Program-made: the position numbers and the translations under genes | Assembly: GCA_951213105.1 (NCBI GenBank) | Contig: OX578136.1 | Location: forward strand, 154,669,178 to 154,733,177 | Direction: 5' to 3' | DNA: 64,000 bases | Origin: Amaurobius ferox | Taxonomy: Eukaryota > Arthropoda > Arachnida > Araneae > Amaurobiidae | The notes under the pieces: model-generated | Seen by the model: the letters and a program-made list of their open reading frames with translations, nothing else | Databases searched by the model: none | Told to the model about the DNA's origin: nothing | In this document: positions 22,837 through 34,495 of the stretch, piece by piece | Numbering within the stretch: the first letter of the stretch is position 1 | Layout: each line of letters begins with the position of its first letter

Positions 22837-24171
22837 TAATTGCTGAGAGTGGTAGAGTACATATCTTCTGGACTTAATAGTAAGACACCCACAGCTGCGA
22901 TTTTTCTTGACATACAAAAAGTATTTGATAAAGTGTGGCACTGTGGATTAGCATACAAATTGATCACTCTAAAAGTTCCTGACGCACTTGTCAAACTTTT
23001 AATCTCATACCTAAATAACAGACACTTCCAAGTTAGAGTAAAAGATAACTTGTCTACACCCAAGCTCATTAAAAGTAGTGTACCGCAAGGATCCATCCTG
23101 GGCCCGACACTCTTTAACATATATCTAAATGACATCCCCAGAACCCCAGACACGGAGCTGGCACTCTATGCAGACGACAGTGCGATACTTGCAAAACACC
23201 CTTACGTCTCAGTAATGCACAGACAGCTATAACAACACTTAGACATACTCCAAACATGGCTGGAAAAATGGCGAATAAAATTAAACCCCAATAAATGTCA
23301 TTGGATTTATTTCTCTAGAAAACGTAAATCTCCGCCGCCTCTGTACATAAACAACCATGCCCTAAAAGCGGAAAAATCTACTAAATACCTAGGTGTAACG
23401 ATAGATTCCCACCTAACCTGGAAACAGCACGTAACGAACTTAATCAAAAAAGCGTATATGGCCACAGGAGCCTTATACCCAATGATAGGAAACGGAAATC
23501 TAAGTTATCAAAATAAACTCCTAATTTATAAATCGGTCATCCGCCCGGGAATGCTGTATGCAGCACCCGTATGGGGATATGCCTGTAAAACTACTATAGA
23601 CTTACTAGAGACAAAACAAAACAAAACCCTAAGGATTATAAGGAAAGCCCCTAAATACTTACGAAACTCGGTAATTAGGAAAGACTTCAAAATAAAAACT
23701 GTTAGATCCCAAATTAAAAAACTAGCGCTTAAATTCTATAAAAATCTGCCATCTGTTCCAAATGAACTACTATTCAATCTGCATGATTATGATCATCGCA
23801 AAACCAAATCACGTAAGAGACCCCGCGCGGTACTTAATATTGAAAATCGGAATTAGGTAAGTCCCAACTTAAATAGTTGATATTAAATAAAAACTCGATC
23901 AATGTTTTCTAAAAAATGTTCTTAAACTGCCAAATTGCTAGGAAATCCTTAGATCTGCATCAACTCCCCAAAATTACTCAAACTCTAAATGTGCAACAAA
24001 CTGCCACACTAGGAGCTAAGTCAAATAATTAAAACAGTAAATCAAAAACCTCGAACCTCCAACTATGGGCAAATGAAATAATGTCACAGTATGAAGATAA
24101 GAACCACACCTAGAGATTAGAGATTAAAGGCGCTTCGCGCCTGGTGCTCTTTTCTGGACGAAACTTCTGGC
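22837..24171 (+). mobile_element. 5'-truncated Jockey-type LINE insertion
   Basis: Flanked by TCAGATCGC at 22828-22836 and 24172-24180, a plausible 9-bp target-site duplication. The insert starts mid-RT and carries about 315 bp after the stop codon. No poly(A) is seen at the 3' end; instead there is a small hairpin (AGGCGC TTC GCGCCT) near 24127. Confidence 0.75.
22840..23856 (+). pseudogene. Jockey-clade reverse transcriptase, C-terminal part, one stop codon
   Basis: One frame runs the whole length except for a TAA at 23230-23232. Visible RT blocks, in order: LLRVVEYISSGLN, FLDIQKVFDKVWH, SVPQGSILGPTLFNIYLNDI and the catalytic YADD (in LALYADDSAILA). After the stop, the frame continues with the thumb: WLEKWRIKLNPNKC, KYLGVTIDSHLTW and a basic C-terminus. 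The upstream part of ORF2 (endonuclease and first RT blocks) is absent because of 5' truncation. GSILGP and KYLGV fit the Jockey group. There is no visible frameshift in ~340 codons, so the copy is not old. It lies inside a mariner element, so it is the younger of the two. Confidence 0.9.
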
Positions 24172-24213
24172 TCAGATCGCCATTCTGTACTTTGCTCAAC
24201 ATTCTAATAGCGT

Positions 24214-25291
24214 GTGTTTCTCAAACCTTTCAAGTTCTTGTTGGTTTATTCGTTGAAACAGCGGATATTTCTTATTTTGGAGTTTCACTGCTTGGACAAC
24301 AGTTTTGTTGAAACGAGGTGCAGTTTCCAAAGGAAATTTAATGTCAAAAAAGGACCGTCAATCAATGCAATAAAGGTTCTGTTCGAAAAATTCGAACGGA
24401 CTGGGAATGTCATTGACCGTGCTGGAAATGTCGGCCTCCCAAGTTCAGCAGGTGATCCAACAACGGCTCCGGGTTTCCGTTCGCCGCGTTGCACCTGAGG
24501 CTGGACTAAGACGAATGTCCACGTACCGTATGATGCGCCACAGCCTTCTCTTGTTCCCTTACAAGATCCAGACTCGCCAACTCCTGGGTACTGGTGCCAT
24601 GAATGTACGCCAAACGTTCGCGAACTCTATGTTGCAGCAGCTAAATGCCGGCGAAATCAATGTTGGAAACATTTGGTTCTCCGACGAGGTATATTTTTTC
24701 CTCGACGGCTTTGTCAACAAGCAGAACTGGCACATTTGGGGAACAGAAAATCCTCATGTTGCCGTATCTTCATCCCTGCATCCCGCAAAAGTCATGGTTG
24801 GGGCCGCCATTTCCTCCAAAAGACTAATTGGGCCATTTTTCCATCCAGAAACGGTTACTGCAGTACGGTATCTGGGCATTCTGCATGAATTTGTGGCGAT
24901 TCAAAATGCTTTGGAGGACGGTAGGAACACTTCGTGCTTCATGCAAGACGGTGCCCGGTCACATCGAATGCCTGAAGTGTTCGATTTCCTTAGCGAACAT
25001 TTCGATGATCGTGTGATTGCCCTTGAATACGTCAGGTATACAGGACGTGGCGTGGATTGGCCTCCCTATTCACCAGATTTGACGGCATGTAACTTTTTTC
25101 TGTGGGGGTACCTGAAATACCAGGTGTATCGCCAAAATCCACAAGCGATTGCGGAAATGCAACAATACATCTCTGCTGCATGCGAGACCATTCCAGCTGA
25201 AATGTTTACCCAGGTGTCTGCGAATTTTGTTCTCAAACTGCGCCATGTTGTTGCTGCAAATGGTGGTTATTTTGGAAACATCGTTTTGTAG
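24214..25291 (+). pseudogene. Mariner-type DDE transposase, frameshifted
   Basis: The protein is split between two frames. Frame one (24214 to ~24430) gives the N-terminal helix-turn-helix: FVETRCSFQRKFNVKKGPS..LFEKFERTGNVID, like the HTH domain catalogued as DUF4817. Frame two (from ~24430 to the stop at 25291) gives the catalytic core: FSDEVYFF with Asp at 24683, FMQDGARSH with Asp at 24947, and PPYSPDLTACNFFLWGYLK with Asp at 25076. The last two Asp are separated by 42 residues, close to the DD41D (rosa-like) arrangement and unlike classical mariner DD34D. KQNWHIWGTENPH and the C-terminal NGGYFGN segment are typical of this arthropod group. It is inactive as written because of the frameshift and the Jockey insertion upstream. 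Confidence 0.85.
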
Positions 25292-25494
25292 TTTTTGCAA
25301 CATGGCCATACCGTTTATTAGTTTTTCCATTCAGCAGCGCCATCTGTTAGTGACCTTTGTAACAAATTTTGAAAATTGGTTGAATAAAATTCCCTGGTTT
25401 CCCAAGTTCAATGCAACAAACGCTACATTTCTATCGCCTTCTGGTTTTTTATGCATTTTTTAAAATGAGTCAGTCATTTTTGGGACACCCTGTA

Positions 25495-26930
25495 ATTATT
25501 TCATACTGGGTTAAAATTAATATTCATATATAAACATCATTTTCTCATTCTGTTTGCCCGAGGAAGGTGATTCATTATTATCATTTTAGGAGATCATAAG
25601 TTAATTAGAGAGCATTCCCTATAACTCCGCTTATAGTCTCATAATTAAATTAAAATTCCACTCACCCATTGTCGAAACCAATAGTATTTGTCCCATCAGG
25701 TATGGACCTGCCTTGTAAATTCATATACGAGGCAGTTGATTTCTTTCTGTCTGCTTATTACATATGAAGTTAATCTTTTGCTCACAAGTATATTTGTCGT
25801 TGTTTCATCCCTTAATTCTGGAATGTTTATCTGCTTAGAATTTTGTCCAGGAGTCGACTTGGTACCTTGCGACGCAGCCTCAGGTACTAATGGGGTTTGT
25901 CTTGGGGGTCCGTCCGAGATCTTCGGTATCACCGTATATCTGCATATCAACCATTGGTAGCTACGAGCTTCTCAGGAGCTGGCATGTTCATGAATTTAAC
26001 AATCATCATGCGATTGCAATTTCTGATAACAGGACGAGTCTAAGTCATAGTTGGTGTATCTAATGCTTTGGAACTGGCGTAATACGGAATTACTACCTCG
26101 CTTGTTCTTCTCTGCTCAAATTATCAATTTCAACACTTTTGTAGAGGCAATATAGACATTGGTTTTCGTTAGTACATTTTAAGCGTGTCTTATTGCACGT
26201 TAAGAATTGCAATACAAGCATTATCGTGAGATGGGTCTCGTGCCATTTTGGCTCGAGGCCTAGGGCCCTTGTCCAGGAAATACACACTTTTGCTTACATT
26301 TGCAGGAGTTCTCTGCGTAGAATGAGAGCGTTCTCTCTTCGGATCCTCGAGCTTTGTTACTAGGGGGTCCTGTATTGCACGACTACTGGTTAACGGGTCA
26401 CTTCTCTTTCTCGTTTTATTTATTTATTTTGTCTTATATCCCGTCATGCCCCCTGTGGGCTATTTTCAGCCTCTATGTGTCCCGGGCGTCAGAAAGGCTT
26501 TTAAAAAATATCATTTTTTGCCAAGGATGAGTGAATCTCTCAAATCCGATTCCGTGACGGGAAAACTTGATGTAAATTTGTTATTTAAATATTAAAACAA
26601 TCCCTGTCCAAACTGGATCATGGCATAAACATCTACCACTTTTAACTTAAAATTATTAAATTTTAAAAATATTCATAATAATTAATTTTTATGTATACTT
26701 ACATAGGAAGTTAAATAGCATTGAAATATTTTTCTAATATGCTAACAATTGTGGCATATGACATATCTGTTTTGCAACCACTGCAGTCAAGAATATTTGG
26801 TGCTGATGAGTTGTAACAAAAGGACCATTGTTCACTGATAACTTAAATGGGCGAATAAAGCATATTTTTAAACATAATCTCAGTGAAGAGCCGCACATTT
26901 AATTTCTGATATTATGAAACCAAAATAACA
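25495..26930. other. Unassigned sequence of mixed composition
   Basis: Less AT-rich than its surroundings at 25650-26500. Two minus-strand frames (25950-25696 and 26287-26093) have plausible amino-acid composition, the second with CNKTRLKCTNENQC, but no domain I recognise. They may be eroded element coding or chance. Confidence 0.4.
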
Positions 26931-27572
26931 AATAACAAGAAATATCAATCATGTATAAAGAATTGATTATGAAATACTTTCTAACTGCAATGCAATTTTA
27001 TTTAAACATTTCTAAAATGCAATACATTCATCGCTGATATTTTTTAAATTATCACAATACTACAATGAATGACTACTGAAATGACGTCATCGAAATATAA
27101 GTCGCCTGGCTCTTTATGTAAAAGTAGTGAAAATTTCATTCATATACCTTTAATTCCATTCCTTTGAATCCCTTCCAGCGGCGATACTAAAATTACCATA
27201 ATACTACAATAATTTATTTTACTTAAAAACTTAAATTCATGGAGATAAAAGTACTATCTAACTCCATGCTTAAAACTTCGTAAACTATGTAAAATCATTA
27301 AATATTTTATTCATATCAGCTATATTCTAAACTCCAGAGATAAGCAATTTTGCGTGAAATAAAAATTCAGCAATTCTTATACAACTAATCTTGCAGCTTG
27401 ATGTGTTTATATTTTGCATACGTTAATATTAGGTTTCGTTATAGAAATAATCATAGTTTGGTGATCATTTCAACTCAAAAATATTGTAATTGCGTAGGAC
27501 AGAATATAGATGAACAGAAATTAAGCAAAAACAAAGCGGGGTTTAGGACTGATGTAACATTAAATATAAATT
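26931..27572 (+). repeat. Family B 5' module, extra copy
   Basis: Carries the family B start (AACAAGAAATATCAATCATG) through TTTAGGACTGATGTAACATT, AAATATAAATTA and then directly meets a second start at 27573. The same doubling of the ~550-bp 5' module is seen at 60494/61000. The variant includes ATGACGTCATCGAAATATAA. Confidence 0.75.
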
Positions 27573-29708
27573 AACAAGAAAGATCAATCATGCTTAAGCA
27601 TTGGTTATGAAACACTTTCCAACTGAAATGCAATTTCATTTAAAAATCTCTAAAATGTGATACATTCAGTGGTGATATCTTTTACATTATCACTGTACTA
27701 CAGTAATTTATTATACTTCAGTGGTGATATCTTTTACATTATCACTGTACTACAGTAATTTATTATACTTTAATATTTAAAACTGTATCGAAATATAAAT
27801 CATTTGATTCTCTATGCAAAATCAATGAATATTTCATTCATATAACTTATATTCCAGACTCCAGAGCTAAATAATTTTGTGTGAAAAACATTCAGCAATT
27901 CTTACGTAATTCACCTTACAATCGCTTGAGATATTTGCATTCTGCATAAGTTAAAATTAGGCTTCTTTGAAGAAATAATAAAAGTTTAGGGATCATTTAA
28001 AATCACAATTATTGTAATTGCGTAGGCACGGAATTTAGATACACAGATACACAGATAATATATGTGTGTGCGTGTGTATATATTCAAAGTACTGGAATCG
28101 TGCCGAAAATCGGAACTCGAATTTTCGAAAGATCTACACGTTTTGGGATTTCCAGAACACGAAAAAACTATTTTTAGGAAGACGTCTGTATGTGTAAGGG
28201 TTGAAGACCCAGAGTATGTGTAAGGGTGTATCTGTGTATGTTTCTGTGTGTCTGTGTGGATATTACATCCACTCTAATTGAAAAACTAATGAACCGAATT
28301 TCATACAATTTGGTAGGTATGTTTTTTGTGGGAAATCCTGATGTTCATTAGATTATAGTACGATTCGTAATAAAAGAATCTGCCTTCTTTGCGAAATGGC
28401 CGCAGAAATTGCCTTTATCCACTCTAGCTAAAAACTAATGAACCAAATTTAACAAAATTTGGTGTATAATATTTCAATAACCTACAAGTGATTTATATAC
28501 CAAATTTAACAAAATTTTGTATATAAATCATTTGTAGGTTATTCTACTACGATTCGGGAAAAAGGAACGGGCTGTTTTTGCGAAATGGCCCGCAAAAATC
28601 GCTAAATATAAAAATAAAAGACTACGTGTGCTCAATTATATTCCTATTTTATACGTGATTTTTGACAACAAAAAGAATAAGACTAACCCCATTACTCTAG
28701 GACTAGCCGTTCTTGAGATATTTTAGTTTTTTTTTGCGTTTTCGCTACGCCACTTTTGACAATAAATCCATCTATCAAATGAGAACCAAATTTAAGTTTA
28801 ACGTGCAAATTCAATGTCATTTAACATACAGGATGTTATTTTGTGCAGATAAACTCAAATTATTATTAAAGAAATAAAGAGAACGTGAATATGAGTCTGC
28901 AGGGAAAGACATGTGCTGCCTACATCAGAATTTTTAACAATATTACAATAATGATTTATAGAAGTGAACGGGGATTATTTGCAGGCCATTTCGAAAAAAA
29001 TGTTGGATCTTTATTTAAAGATCCACCAAATTGCTGTAGAATAAAATGTTCTACAAATTTAAGCTGTGTACCAAATTTTAACTCTCTAGGACGTAGCAAC
29101 GTGCATTAAAAATGCCATCAAATAAGTATATCATGAAGAGTTATATAAAATTAAAAAAAAATTGCTATCTACCAAATTTATTCTAAAATATGAAGCCTCT
29201 CTCACATACAAAACAAGAAAGCTCTTGGAAAGATATTTATTATAAAATATATATATTTTTTTCTTTCTGGAGGATATCGCAAAAATCAGAATTTAATTGA
29301 ATTCGTTTTTCTTCCTGTATTAAATAATTTTTAATTAAAAAACTACCTAACATATTTTACTGAAATTTTTTTTATATATTTTATGGGATAATGTGAATAT
29401 TTCTTAAAAATTTTGAAGCAATTTGTGAATTTTAAATGTGCTTAAAAAATATTTGAAAAATTAGGTCCCATAGGGTTCAATGTATTTCATTTTTTCAACC
29501 CGGGTTCAATAAAAAATTAATTGGGTGATATGATTTATTTATATTCCCATAGGTCCCACAGACCGTCTGAAAAGCATACTAAAATTTCATTTTGATAAAG
29601 TCATTTTTACGGCAGTTATCGTGCTAACGGAGAGGCAGACAGACAGACGGACAGACAGAATGAACAAAGTCATAAACACTTTTCAACTATGTTGTAAAGT
29701 GTTAAAAA
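27573..29708 (+). repeat. Dispersed repeat family B, full-length copy 2
   Basis: Matches copy 1 (8394-10473) throughout. Differences include a duplicated ~58-bp block near 27664-27780 (TCAGTGGTGATATCTTTTAC twice) and a 13-bp SINE-end insertion at 28201. Ends with (CAGA)n and the terminal hairpin 29675-29703. Confidence 0.85.
28201..28213 (-). mobile_element. 13-bp SINE-end insertion with target-site duplication
   Basis: TTGAAGACCCAGA interrupts family B and is flanked by GTATGTGTAAGGG at 28188-28200 and 28214-28226. The uninterrupted order is seen in copies 1 and 3. The insert is the last bases of the SINE 3' end read on the minus strand. Confidence 0.75.
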
Positions 29709-30257
29709 GAATTTTGAAAATCACGATTTTGACACTAGGGAAAAAAGATGGATGCCATATTTCATTTTGAAGTGGGGCACGTGATCTTTTCATATAATAT
29801 GGGTTGAAAACCCAGGCCGTCCGACTTATCCAGAGGACTTGAGCAACTATTTGGACGACCGGGAAGGCATATAATATGGGTGTAATTATGAATTTAATTT
29901 TTATTTAAAAACTACCGAACATATTTTGTTGAAATTTTTTTATATATTTTATGGGATAATTTGAATATTTTCTAAAACTTTCGAAGCAATTAATGTATAT
30001 TTTAAATTCGCTTAAAAAATGTTTGAAAAATTAGGTCCCATAGGGTTCAATGCATTTCATTTTTTCAACCCGGGTTCAATCCAAAACTAATTGGGTGATA
30101 TTATTCATTTACATTCCCATATGTCCCACAGACTGTCTCAAAAACATACTAAAATTTCATTTTGATAAAGCCATTTTCACTGCAGTTATCGTGCGGACGG
30201 ACAGACAGACAGAATGAACAAAGTCATAAACACTTTTCAACTGTGTTGTAAAGTGTT
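29709..30257 (+). repeat. Family B 3' part, adjoining copy
   Basis: Continues with GAATTTTGAAAATCACGATT (as at 61446), then repeats the CCCATAGGGTTCAATGCATT and (CAGA)n segments to a second terminal hairpin at 30229-30257. Contains the 64-bp SINE-end insertion. Confidence 0.75.
29804..29867 (-). mobile_element. 64-bp SINE-end insertion with 13-bp duplication
   Basis: Flanked by CATATAATATGGG at 29791-29803 and 29868-29880. Read on the minus strand it is CCTTCCCGGTCGTCCAAATA, GTTGCTCAAGTCCTCTGGAT, AAGTCGGACGGCCTGGG and TTTTCAA: the complete 3' hairpin module and nothing else. Confidence 0.85.
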
Positions 30258-30813
30258 AAAAACACACTTTTCAGTAATGCTCATTCTTGATTTGTACAGA
30301 TTTCTCAAATTTGGGTTCTTTTTAATTTATTACTGTATGTAATATAACTTGGGTTTTATTTCTTAAATTCAAATTTGGATCATCATCATACGAGGCAACA
30401 GTCTTCAATGTATTGCAAAAGAAAAAAAAAAATCGGACCGTTTCGCGTTGGGGGCTGGCTTTGAGTGCTTTCGGGACGGATTAGGTTTGAGAGAAATATT
30501 TAAAAAAAATTTTCGGCTTCGGCCGAGTCAAATCTTAACATTTTTTTGGCCTGGAGAATTTTAAATTAGAACCATGCAGATCTCTAGGCACTAAATAACT
30601 GGCTTTTGCTCTATCTTCTTCTGCAAGTTTTAGGAACAGTAATTTGACTAAATTTTCAGAGTTCGGGTTTTACTGCAGAAGGAGAATTTCCCTCCTATTA
30701 CAGTGGCGTAGTAGCTGAAGCTCGTCCTTTTGAATTCTTAGTTTTTAAGACCCGCGAACCTAATCCATTTCTTTTTCTTATTTATTGGAGGTTAAAGCAG
30801 GTTGTTCTGTTTT
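30258..30813. other. Unassigned sequence between opposed family B copies
   Basis: Spacer between a plus-strand and a minus-strand copy of family B. CAGTGGCGTAGTAGC at about 30703 resembles a hAT end; no partner is visible. Confidence 0.45.
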
Positions 30814-32925
30814 TAACACTTTACAACAAAGTTGAAAAGTGTTTATGACTTTGTTCATTCTGTCTGTCTGTCTGTCTGTCTGTCTGTCCGTTAGCACGAT
30901 AACTGCCGTAAAAATGACTTTATCAAAATGAAATTTTAGTATGTTGTTCAGACGATCTGTAGGACCTATGGGAATATAAATAAATAATATAACCCAATTA
31001 GTTATTTATTGAACCCGGGTTGAAAAAATGAAATACATTGAACCCTATGAGACCTAATTTTTCAAACATTTTTTAAGTAAATTTAAAATTCACGAATTGC
31101 TTCGAAATTTTTAGGAAATATTCACATTATCCCATAGAATATATAAAAAAAATTCAGTAAAATATGTTAAGTAGTTTTTTAATTAAAAATTATTTAATAT
31201 AGAAAAAAAAACAAATTCAATCAAAATCCGGACTTTGGGATATCTTCCAAAAAGAAAAGAGAGATATATAATATAATAAATATCTATCCATTGGTTTAAA
31301 CGTTTTGCATATGGGAGAGACTTCACATTTCAAAATAAATTTGGTAGATAACAATTTTTCATTTTTTTAAAATTTTATATAACTCTTCATGATATATTTA
31401 TTTGATGGCATTTTTAATGCACTTTCCTACGTCCTAGAGAGTTAAAATTTGGTACACAGCTTAAATTTGTTGAACATTTTATTCGACAAAAATTTGATGG
31501 ATCTTTAAATATAGATCATACATTTTTTCGAAATGGCCTGAAAATAATCCCCGTTCACTTCTATAAATCATTGTTGTAATATTGTTAAAAATTCTGATGT
31601 GAACAGCACATGTCTTTCACTGCAGACTCATAATCGTTCTCTTTATTTCTTCAATAATAATTTGAGTTTATCTGCACAAAATTACAACCATAAGTATTTT
31701 AAACGTTGAATTTACACGTTAAACTTAAATTTGGTTCTCATTTGATAGCTGGACTTATTGTCAAAGGTGGCGTAGCGAAAACGCGAAAAAACTAGAATAT
31801 CTCAAGAACGGCTAGTCCTAGAGTAATGGGGTTAGTTTTATTCTTTTTGTTGTCAAAAATCACGTATAAAATAGGAATTTAATTGATATAATTGAGCACA
31901 CGTAGTCTTTTATTTTTATATATAACGATTTTTGCGGGCCATTTCGCAAAAATAGCCCGTTCCTTTTTCCCGAATCGTACTAGAACAACCTACAAATGAT
32001 TTATATACAAAATTTTGTTAAATGTGGTATATAAATCACTTGTAGGTTATTGAAATTTTATACAACAAATTTTGTTAAATTTGTTCCATTAGTTTTTAGC
32101 TAGAGTGGATAAAGGCAATTTCTGCGACCATTTCGCAAAGAAGGCAGATTCTTTTATTACGAATCGTACTATAATCTAATGAACATCAGGATTTCCCACA
32201 GAAAACATACCTACCAAATTGTATGAAATTCGGTCCATTAGTTTTTCAATTAGAGTGGATGTAATATTCACACAGACACACAGAAACATACACTGATACA
32301 CCCTTACACACACAGACGTCTTCCTAAAAATAGTTTTTTCGTTTTCTAGAGGTCCCAAAACGTGTAGATCCTTTGAAAATTCGAGTTCCGATCTTCGGCA
32401 CGATTCCAATACTTTGAGTACATACACACATATATTATCTGTGTATCTGTGTATTATCTGTGTATCTGTGTATTATCTGTGTATCTGTGTATTATCTGTG
32501 TATCTAAATTCTGTGCCTATGCAATTACAATAGTTGTGATTTTAAATGATCCCTAAACTTTTATTATTTCTTCAACGAAGCCTAATTTTAACATATGCAG
32601 AATGCAAATATCTCAAGCGATTGTAAGATGAATTACATAAGAATTGCTGAATTTTTTTCACACAAAATTATTTAGCTCTGGAGTCTGGAATACAAGTTAT
32701 ATGACTGAAATATTCATTGATTTTGCATAAAGAATCAGATGATTTATATTTCGATACAGTTTTAAATATTTAAGTATAATAAATTACTGTAGTACTGTGA
32801 TAATGTAAAAGATATCACCACTGAATGTATCACATTTTAGAAATTTTTAAATGAAATTACATTTCAGTTGGAAAGTGTTTCATAATCAATGCTTATGCAT
32901 GATTGATCTTTCTAGTTTTAGTTCA
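30814..32925 (-). repeat. Dispersed repeat family B, full-length copy 3
   Basis: Reverse complement of copies 1 and 2, from the terminal hairpin (30815-30843) and CTGT run (30861-30890) to the CATGATTGATCTTTC start. At 32434-32505 a 19-bp word (ATTATCTGTGTATCTGTGT) is expanded to about four tandem copies; the other copies have one or two. Confidence 0.85.
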
Positions 32926-32966
32926 ACAATATCAAAACGACAAACTGAATGGGCAGTGTTTTTTTC

Positions 32967-33240
32967 AGGCGTACCTCCGGGGGGGGGGGGGCGAAGCCCC
33001 CTAGAAATATTTTATGTTAACCTAGATTTTATTCATGGGACACAGGTATTAGATATATTTATATAGGGCAAAAAAATTTGTCCGCCCATAAAATTTCATT
33101 CCTGCCCTCGACCAAAAAGTTCATAAAGAAACACTGTGAATGTTGATTCAGTTGATTTTTTTTCCTTTTCCACATGTGTGTTTAGGAAGCATTTCAAAAA
33201 CTTTTCAATTTTAGGGGGTTGACCGCCGCCCTCCCCTTAA
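32967..33240. mobile_element. Possible short hAT-like element
   Basis: Left CAGGCGTACCTCC followed by 13 G, GCGAAGCCCC; right GGGGAG-type sequence in reverse complement ending TACGCCTCTG. The ends resemble CAGNGGCGTA hAT termini, but the inverted repeat is poor and I see no 8-bp duplication. Confidence 0.35.
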
Positions 33241-33399
33241 ATACGCCTCTGCCTTAATCCATAATAAAATGTACTATGCCATTAGGATGACTTACTCGAC
33301 TACAATATTAGACATACAAAAAAAAAAAATCAATACATACTAAATCAATTATCAATTGCGATTAATTTATTAAAAATCAATCAATTATACAATATTTAG

Positions 33400-33541
33400 C
33401 AACTTATTACTTAATTAATCTTATTTCTTAAGTAATAAGTTGCTTAGCATTCTTAAGTAATAAGTAAAAGTTTTTAAGTAATAAATTGTTAAGTATTCTT
33501 AAGTAATAAGTAAAAGTTCTTAAGTAATAAGTTGTTAAGCA
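33400..33541. repeat. Short tandem repeat of TTAAGTAATAAGT words
   Basis: TTCTTAAGTAATAAGTAAAAG alternates with AAGTAATAAGTTGTTAAGCA, giving about three units of 45-51 bp. Confidence 0.75.
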
Positions 33542-33596
33542 ACTAAGAGTAAGAATTGCTGCTGAGTCCACTTTGATGATAAGAGCTTGCAATTCT

Positions 33597-33666
33597 GCCC
33601 CAGTAGCTCAACGGTAGAGCGTCTTCTGGCCGTTCGAAGATTCAGGGTTCGATTTCTGGTTGGAGC
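33597..33666 (+). tRNA. tRNA-like sequence (pseudogene or SINE head)
   Basis: Pol III promoter boxes are present: TAGCTCAACGG (33604-33614, A box) and GGTTCGATTTC (33646-33656, B box, slightly degenerate). The acceptor stem GCCCCAG/TTGGAGC pairs with one mismatch and one G-T, the D arm GCTC/GAGC is good, the anticodon stem TCTTC/GAAGA is good but its loop is 9 nt, and the T stem is poor. No CCA is encoded. More likely a tRNA-derived SINE head or pseudogene than a functional tRNA. Confidence 0.55.
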
Positions 33667-33684
33667 AGCAAGGTACTTTACAGA

Positions 33685-34495
33685 ATCTTTTTGCTCATGA
33701 TTTAAAATATGTGCAAGTTCCTGCAGTATTCTAAATGACATTGTCACTTAAAACATGCTATTAAAATATTTTATTTAATTCTCCTTTCACTTAATTCTTC
33801 TAAATTTAATTCTCCTTTCTGTGTTTTCTATACAGAATTATCTTCACAAGCAGATCTGAAGAATAAAGCATCCTGATCTCGTTTGAAAACAAATTATAAA
33901 AAATATATAAAATTGGATCGATATATATACTAAAATGAAAACGCTAAAATGGTATTATCACTTTAATTCTGTCTCAACATTTGGCTAAGCACAATATATG
34001 GGTTAATTGACTAAACGCAATATATGAATTAAATAACTAAACACAATATATGAATTAATTGACTAAACACATTATGAGTTTTTGCCAAAATAAAGCATAT
34101 GAGGTATTAAATTGAAAATGTTATTAATTCCCGTAATATTTAAACCCGAAAGCTGTAATTGATGTAATCTAGCTAAAGATGAAATTCCGATCATTTATAA
34201 AATTTCCTTTTATATCAATGATAGAATTTTGTTAATAAATTTGCGGAAAATATAACATCTGCATAATGCTATTTCTATGGAAGGTTTAATTGTGGGATTT
34301 TATTCATATCTCGACCATCCCTGGTCCTAGAAACTCGAAACATGCACTAAATTTTAAGTGGGGCTATTTTAAGGCTAACCACAACATTTTCATGAAATTC
34401 GAAGCAGCTGTTCTACCGTTATGATGAGATAGATGATGAGACACAGACAGATAGATGTATTTTCAATTTTATTTATATACATAAAAGAATTTCAT
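33685..34495 (+). repeat. Dispersed repeat family C, partial copy
   Basis: Shares GCAGATCTGAAGAATAAAGC, ATCCTG and the ending (ATTCATATCTCGACCATCCC, GTGGGGCTATTTTAAGGCTA, ACAGACAGATAGATG, TTTATTTATATA) with the copies at 39206 and 41156. It lacks the CGTACGG start and instead follows the tRNA-like sequence. Confidence 0.65.

Larger units (their letters stand above)
22631..25492 (+). mobile_element. Mariner-type transposon interrupted by a Jockey LINE
   Basis: TA duplications at 22629-22630 and 25493-25494 bound terminal inverted repeats of ~155 bp: left CAGGATGTCCCAAAAATGAC, right reverse complement CAGGGTGTCCCAAAAATGAC, running inward to AACAGATGGCGCTG. The transposase gene lies in the right half and is broken. 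The left half carries the foreign insertion 22837-24171. Removing it would leave an element of ~1.5 kb. Confidence 0.9.

Noticed and set aside
25696..26287. Two minus-strand frames that might be eroded retroelement coding
   Set aside because: No recognisable protease, RT, integrase or zinc-knuckle motif and no long terminal repeats nearby. Left unassigned.
33597..33666. Functional tRNA gene
   Set aside because: The 9-nt anticodon loop, weak T stem and acceptor mismatch make a working tRNA unlikely.
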